Origin: Syntrophaceae bacterium | Lineage (GTDB): Bacteria > Desulfobacterota > Syntrophia > Syntrophales > Smithellaceae | DNA length: 44,895 nucleotides | Reading direction: 5' to 3' | NCBI GenBank assembly: GCA_003141615.1 | Contig: PLMV01000018.1 | Location: 8,043 to 52,937 of the forward strand | Shown: positions 41,327 to 44,895 of the stretch, piece by piece | Position numbering within the stretch: position 1 is the stretch's first letter | Layout of the letters: each line of letters starts with the position of its first letter | The notes under the pieces: generated by a model | Seen by the model: only the letters and a program-made list of their open reading frames with translations | Database searches by the model: none | What the model was told of the DNA's origin: nothing | Position numbers and translations under genes: made by a program

Positions 41327-42067
41327 TCAGCCTTCCAAAAGCCGCAAATATTCTTTTGACGATTCGTAACAGACACCGGCAATTAAGTTAATGAAGGGTT
41401 TCTCTTTGCCCTGATGAATCATATTCAAGCTGTTTAAATATTCGCGGCGTAATACCGGCGGTATGATGGCTATGGGATAACCGGCTTGCAGTAAAGCAAG
41501 ATTCATTAAAAGCCTTGCCGCCCGCCCGTTGCCGTCAATAAAAGGATGTATCATTACAAGTTCTTTATGGATGACCGCCGCAAATTCTACAGGGTGAAGC
41601 TTTTTCCGGCAGGCAGGTAGATTGCTTGTAAAAGCTTTCATTAAATCAGGTATCCGCTCCGGCGCCGGTGGGATAAAATCCGTTCCTGTGATGATGACTT
41701 TATGCTTGCGATATTTCCCGGCTTGCTTTTCGTCTATCCGATAATAAAAGAGCCTGTGCAGTGCCTTTATATTCGTTTCAGTAATTTCTTTTCCTTTGGC
41801 CAGGTCATAGAGCAGATCATAGGCTTCGCTGTGTCCTAAAGCCTCGAAATGATCTTTGACCGGCTTCCCGCCAATGGTGATTCCATCTTCGATAACGATT
41901 TTTGTTTCTGTCTCTGTCAGAGAATTGCCTTCCAGTGCGTTGCTGGAATAGGCAAAGCCTATGCGGAAATATTCCTTGATCTGCTTTAACAGTCGCTTGT
42001 CAATCGGCCTGTGAGCGTTAATGCGGTCGTTCAATTCATCTATTTTTTTCAATATGGCTGTGGTCAT
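41327..42067 (-). CDS. Fic-domain protein with N-terminal inhibitory motif
   Basis: A 246-residue AMP (or other nucleotide) transferase of the Fic family. The catalytic loop is canonical: HPFIDGNGRAARLL (about 173-186) with the essential His and the GNGR phosphate-binding residues. The N-terminal SSNALEGNSLT (about 37-47) matches the (S/T)xxxE(G/N) inhibitory helix of class II Fic proteins, whose Glu blocks ATP positioning, so the enzyme is expected to be self-inhibited. Its target is unknown. GGGGG lies 4 bases before the ATG, and the gene starts 10 bases after the integrase stop, so the two are probably cotranscribed. Confidence 0.9.
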   Translation of the reverse strand: MTTAILKKIDELNDRINAHRPIDKRLLKQIKEYFRIGFAYSSNALEGNSLTETETKIVIEDGITIGGKPVKDHFEALGHSEAYDLLYDLAKGKEITETNIKALHRLFYYRIDEKQAGKYRKHKVIITGTDFIPPAPERIPDLMKAFTSNLPACRKKLHPVEFAAVIHKELVMIHPFIDGNGRAARLLMNLALLQAGYPIAIIPPVLRREYLNSLNMIHQGKEKPFINLIAGVCYESSKEYLRLLEG

Positions 42068-42077
42068 GTTACCCCCT

Positions 42078-43313
42078 TTATGACTCTTTCATTTTTTTGA
42101 ATGGTATCACTTTCGCCCCGGTCTTCAATACGTCCAGATAGTCAGCCCATAACTGCATAATCTTCCGACGTTCTTTTAAGTGCGCCATCCGGTTGTAAGC
42201 GCGTCCGTTCGGGTCTCTGACAGCGTGTGCAAGTTGATGTTCAATAAAGTCTGGCCTCACTTGCAATACTTCATCAAGAATTGTTCGCGCCATAGCCCTG
42301 AAGCCATGCCCGGACATTTCATCTTTAGCGTACCCCATGCGCCGTAAAGCCGCAAGAATAGCGTTATCACTCATGGGTCGATCAAAAGTTCGGCCTGAAG
42401 GGAATAAATAGCGGCTCGCACCGGTATATTCCTTAAGTTCTTTCAATATATCTATTGCCTGCTGCGACAAAGGCACAAGGTGCGGTTCTTTCATTTTCAT
42501 CTTGCTGGCTGGAATATTCCATTCAGTATTTTCAAAAGATACTTCTTCCCATTCAGCATTGCGAAGTTCACCAGGACGGACAAAAAACAAAGGCGCAAGC
42601 TTTAAAGCGCATTTAACAATAAAGCTCCCCTGATAACCGTCAATAGCCCTCAATAGCTCTCCCACTTTCTTAGGTTCGGTAATTGCCGCCCTGTTAATGG
42701 TTTGCACTGGCGACAATGCCCCGCGCAAATCCGCTGCCGGATCACGTTCGGCACGTCCTGTTGCAACTGCATATCTGAAGACTTGGCCGCAAATAGTCCT
42801 TATACGATGAGCTAACTCAAATGTTCCCCTTGCCTCGACGCGTCTTAACACAGTAAGTAATTCAGGTGCTTTAATCTCTTTGATAGGCTTTGCTCCTATA
42901 TAAGGAAAAACATCCCCTTCCAAGCGGCTCATAATTTTGCTGGCGTATTCTGTAGTCCAGTTGGATTTGAATCGTTCATGCCATTCTCTGGCAATGATCT
43001 CGAAAGTTTCAGTTATTTCAGTTTTGGCTTGCTTTTGTGCTTTGCGAATAGCGCCGGGGTCAATGCCTTTTGCTAACTGCTTTCGAGCTTCATCTCGTTT
43101 TTGACGTGCGTCAAGAAGGCTTATTTCCGGGTAACTGCCAAAAGCAAGCTTCTTTTCCTTGCCGTCAAACCTGTATTTAAAACGCCATAGCTTTCCACCA
43201 GTAGGTGTAACCATAAGGAATAAACCGCCGCCGTCAAATAGTGTGACGGGTTTATCTTTTGATTTTGCTTTTTGAACCTTCATGTCGGACAATGGAATAA
43301 TTCTCTTTGGCAT
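42078..43313 (-). CDS. P4-type tyrosine site-specific integrase
   Basis: A 411-residue recombinase of the DUF4102 (IntS/P4) group. The N-terminal arm-binding domain reads VTPTGGKLWRFKYRFDGKEKKLAFGSYPEISLLDAR. The core-binding SAM-like domain is about 105-200. The catalytic domain has the first Arg in VRPGELRNAEW (about 248), HGFRAMARTIL (the HxxR pair, about 337-340) and a C-terminal Tyr in GRAYNRMAHL (about 374). All catalytic residues are present, so it should be active. It inserts DNA at tRNA 3' ends, matching its place next to tRNA-Cys. Three GGGTACC repeats lie just before its start. Confidence 0.95.
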   Translation of the reverse strand: MPKRIIPLSDMKVQKAKSKDKPVTLFDGGGLFLMVTPTGGKLWRFKYRFDGKEKKLAFGSYPEISLLDARQKRDEARKQLAKGIDPGAIRKAQKQAKTEITETFEIIAREWHERFKSNWTTEYASKIMSRLEGDVFPYIGAKPIKEIKAPELLTVLRRVEARGTFELAHRIRTICGQVFRYAVATGRAERDPAADLRGALSPVQTINRAAITEPKKVGELLRAIDGYQGSFIVKCALKLAPLFFVRPGELRNAEWEEVSFENTEWNIPASKMKMKEPHLVPLSQQAIDILKELKEYTGASRYLFPSGRTFDRPMSDNAILAALRRMGYAKDEMSGHGFRAMARTILDEVLQVRPDFIEHQLAHAVRDPNGRAYNRMAHLKERRKIMQLWADYLDVLKTGAKVIPFKKMKES

Positions 43314-43328
43314 AAAAGACCTCCATTT

Positions 43329-43375
43329 TGGGGTACCCGCGATCTTTTTGGGTACCTTATGGCTGTCAATGGGTA
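43329..43375. repeat. Three GGGTACC iterons upstream of the integrase
   Basis: GGGTACC at 43329-43335, 43348-43354 and 43369-43375, spaced 19 and 21 bases, about two helical turns apart so all lie on one face. Each contains the palindrome GGTACC. They fit arm-type integrase or excisionase sites, or an operator for the integrase gene. Confidence 0.65.
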
Positions 43376-43431
43376 CCTAAAACAATCGGATTTTGGTAAA
43401 TCTTATAGCACGTCTTTGGACTAAAAGCAAC

Positions 43432-43460
43432 AAAAAACCCGCTATTTCTAACGGGTTTTT
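43432..43460. terminator. Bidirectional terminator between tRNA-Cys and the integrase
   Basis: AAAAAACCCG (43432-43441) pairs with CGGGTTTTT (43452-43460) around TATTTCTAA-type bases. T-runs on both strands. On the minus strand it ends tRNA transcription before the integrase gene. Confidence 0.75.
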
Positions 43461-43491
43461 GCACTTCTTTGTATTTTGCTGGATTATGTCT

Positions 43492-43567
43492 TGGAGGCGG
43501 CACCCGGACTTGAACCGGGGAATAACGGTTTTGCAGACCGCTGCCTTAGCCACTTGGCTATGCCGCC
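43492..43567 (-). tRNA. tRNA-Cys(GCA)
   Basis: 76 bases including an encoded CCA. On the minus strand the acceptor GGCGGCA (43567-43561) pairs with TGCCGCC, the D-arm contains AGCCAAGTGGCTAAGGC, the anticodon loop is CTGCAAA with anticodon GCA, and the T-arm is CCGGTTCAAGTCCGG. The variable loop is short. Its 3' end is the integration site of the island, and the intact gene is retained. It follows tRNA-Gly in the same transcript by 10 bases. Confidence 0.95.
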
Positions 43568-43577
43568 ATATAATAAA

Positions 43578-43652
43578 TGGAGCGGGCGAACGGATTTGAA
43601 CCGTCGACGTCTACCTTGGCAAGGTAGCACTCTACCACTGAGTTACGCCCGC
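43578..43652 (-). tRNA. tRNA-Gly(GCC)
   Basis: 75 bases including CCA. The acceptor GCGGGCG pairs with CGCCCGC; the anticodon arm CTACC-TTGCCAA-GGTAG carries GCC, reading GGC/GGU; the T-loop is GGTTCAAATCC. Located on the minus strand between pgsA and tRNA-Cys. Confidence 0.95.
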
Positions 43653-43735
43653 TCATTGAAAACGGCGCTGAATATAACAAATAGATATCTCTTGTCAATA
43701 GAAATAATGAAAACTCTCTTATAAATTAGCCGATA

Positions 43736-44317
43736 TCATTTCTTTATATCAATATTATCTTTCTGTACCGTGGTTTGGTAAAATTTTATAAAATAATCAA
43801 CGCCTGAATAAATTGTAAGAAGAAGAGCAACATAAAGAATTATCATTCCAACAAAATGGGCATCAACACCGAAAATAGAATAATTGATCATCAGCGCGGT
43901 TACCGCTATATTTTGCGCTAAGGTCTTTTGCTTCCCTAAACTGCTGGCCTGGATATAATTACCCTCGGAAGAGGCAATACTTCTTATTACGTCGACAATC
44001 AAATCCCGAATAATTGTTATGGCCACAATCCATGCAGGTATGCGACCGATAGGAATCATCAGAATCATTGCCGTGTTGACTATGAGTTTATCAGCAATAG
44101 GATCAAGGAATTTTCCCATTGTTGTAATTAAGTTGTACTTTCTGGCAAAGTAACCATCGAAGAAATCGGTAATCGAAGCGATAACAAATAATATGGCTAA
44201 AATCAGGCTCCAGAATTCGCCGGGCTCTAAAAGTAAGATAAAAAGAAAGGGAACGATACTAATTCTCAACAGTGTTATTGTGTTGGGTAAATTGAATGTT
44301 TCATGTTTTGAAATCAT
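43736..44317 (-). CDS. pgsA: CDP-diacylglycerol-glycerol-3-phosphate 3-phosphatidyltransferase
   Basis: Makes phosphatidylglycerol phosphate from CDP-diacylglycerol and glycerol 3-phosphate in the inner membrane. The 193-residue protein is mostly membrane helices. The CDP-alcohol phosphotransferase motif DG-x2-AR-x8-G-x3-D-x3-D is complete: DGYFARKYNLITTMGKFLDP followed by IADK, about residues 54-77. NTITLLRISIVPFLF at the N-terminus is characteristic of PgsA. Length and helix pattern are normal. It precedes the tRNA pair on the same strand. Confidence 0.92.
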   Translation of the reverse strand: MISKHETFNLPNTITLLRISIVPFLFILLLEPGEFWSLILAILFVIASITDFFDGYFARKYNLITTMGKFLDPIADKLIVNTAMILMIPIGRIPAWIVAITIIRDLIVDVIRSIASSEGNYIQASSLGKQKTLAQNIAVTALMINYSIFGVDAHFVGMIILYVALLLTIYSGVDYFIKFYQTTVQKDNIDIKK

Positions 44318-44383
44318 TATTTAACGCCTGTTGGAATTATTTTAAAAAATATCAAAATGCCGATTAAATTTATTGTTGAAACT

Positions 44384-44455
44384 CCAATTCCGAAAGCGAA
44401 GCGCAGCGGAATTGGAAAGTTGAACAATCCCGCGAAGCGGAGGGTTTAATAACCC
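44384..44455. repeat. REP-like palindromes between pgsA and the transaldolase gene
   Basis: CCAATTCCG (44384-44392) and CGGAATTGG (44407-44415) are perfect 9-base arms around AAAGCGAAGCGCAG. A second GCGAAGC occurs at about 44432-44438, and GGGTT-TAAT-AACCC is at 44442-44455. The GCGAAGC core recalls the 11504 palindrome. Confidence 0.55.
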
Positions 44456-44472
44456 ACAGCTTGCTTTGGGGT

Positions 44473-44895
44473 TCATACCCGTGGTTTTTTGGGCACTTTC
44501 TCCCAGTCTTTTAAAAACGTCTCTATCCCTTTTTCCGTTAGTGGATGTTGAACCAATTGAGCTATTACTTTAAAAGGAATTGTAGCTATATCTGCGCCCA
44601 TCAAAGCCGCATCCAAAACATGCCGTGGATGGCGGATACTGGCCACAATGACTTCTGTTTCATAAGCATAATTTTCGTAGATAGTAAGAATTTGTTCCAC
44701 CAGTTCCATACCATCATGAGCGATATCGTCCAAACGGCCGACGAACGGGCTGACATAACGTGCGCCTGCTTTCGCCGCCATCAGCGCCTGCAAAGGAGAA
44801 AATATTAAAGTCTGATTTACATCAATACCCGCCTCGGCAAACATTCTTGTTGCCTTCAATCCCTCAGTGGAAAGAGGCACTTTAATGACAACATT
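44473..44895 (-). CDS. Transaldolase / fructose-6-phosphate aldolase, N-terminus outside window
   Basis: The last 140 residues of a small TalC/MipB-type class I aldolase. The frame is open to the window end, where [15 protein letters not shown] gives the Schiff-base lysine (IKVP). It continues with [36 protein letters not shown], and [24 protein letters not shown], all standard for the family of about 215 residues. It transfers dihydroxyacetone units between sugar phosphates in the pentose phosphate pathway, or acts as an aldolase; the two activities cannot be separated here. Ends [12 protein letters not shown]. Confidence 0.9.
   Translation of the reverse strand, partial: NVVIKVPLSTEGLKATRMFAEAGIDVNQTLIFSPLQALMAAKAGARYVSPFVGRLDDIAHDGMELVEQILTIYENYAYETEVIVASIRHPRHVLDAALMGADIATIPFKVIAQLVQHPLTEKGIETFLKDWEKVPKKPRV

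Larger units (their letters stand above)
34789..43494. mobile_element. tRNA-Cys-integrated genomic island with type I R-M
   Basis: About 8.7 kb bounded by the intact tRNA-Cys 3' end on the right and its degenerate copy on the left. A P4-type tyrosine integrase lies next to the tRNA, followed by fic, hsdM, hsdS, hsdR and a YgjP-like gene, all minus strand. No replication, conjugation or phage structural genes are visible, so it is a non-autonomous integrative island. The att copies have diverged, which points to an old insertion or a non-identical core. Confidence 0.8.

Noticed and set aside
1-44895. CRISPR array
   Set aside because: No regularly spaced direct repeats of 24-40 bases with unique spacers were seen anywhere in the window.

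Overview
The window looks like chromosomal DNA of an anaerobic Desulfobacterota (former Deltaproteobacteria), probably near Syntrophales/Smithella. This is inferred from gene content and order: a CarD / PIN-TRAM / IspDF / GltX block, a biotin-type acyl-CoA carboxyltransferase, the end of a 2-hydroxyacyl-CoA dehydratase/activase-type protein, a prokaryotic gamma-class carbonic anhydrase, and a valS-nadC-birA-coaX-coaE block. No rRNA or species marker is present, so the assignment is tentative.

Layout. 1-3870 is patchwork: a 5'-truncated dehydratase/activase-like gene, a strikingly GC-rich DHCR24-like FAD oxidoreductase, mobA, a decapitated sigma-54 activator fragment and about 0.8 kb with little coding. 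3872-10235 is a tetR-tolC-mfp-rnd tripartite efflux operon; an 11-bp motif repeated at both ends suggests TetR control. It abuts a decayed crotonase pseudogene (10243-10637). 10715-23233 (minus strand) is housekeeping: a J-domain protein, gamma-carbonic anhydrase, coaE, coaX, birA, nadC, valS, a TPR/SLH lipoprotein, miaA, mutL and a secreted LPP20-like protein. 23270-26010 is a small accessory patch: an AT-rich HEPN + winged-helix protein, divergent from a SLOG-like gene and a DUF2378/V4R-like gene; the latter pair is bracketed by imperfect 33-bp direct repeats. 26070-34503 returns to core genes: rfbD, truA, mmdA, a DUF2784 gene, gltX, ispDF, PIN-TRAM and carD.

34789-43494 is a genomic island of about 8.7 kb in the 3' end of tRNA-Cys. 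It carries a P4-type integrase, a Fic protein, a type I restriction-modification operon (hsdM-hsdS-hsdR) and a YgjP-like metalloprotein; the far end keeps a degenerate copy of the tRNA 3' end followed by a terminator. tRNA-Gly, pgsA and a partial transaldolase/fructose-6-phosphate aldolase gene close the window.

The most notable observation is that the HEPN-wHTH gene (24493) and hsdM (41028), 16 kb apart, share a related stretch of about 85 bp: the same -35 TTGACA, a 17-bp spacer, the same -10 TATAGT, and downstream TTATCAAA repeats. This suggests co-regulation of the type I R-M system and a candidate HEPN RNase, possibly through the HEPN protein's own winged helix. That functional link is an inference, not a demonstrated system.
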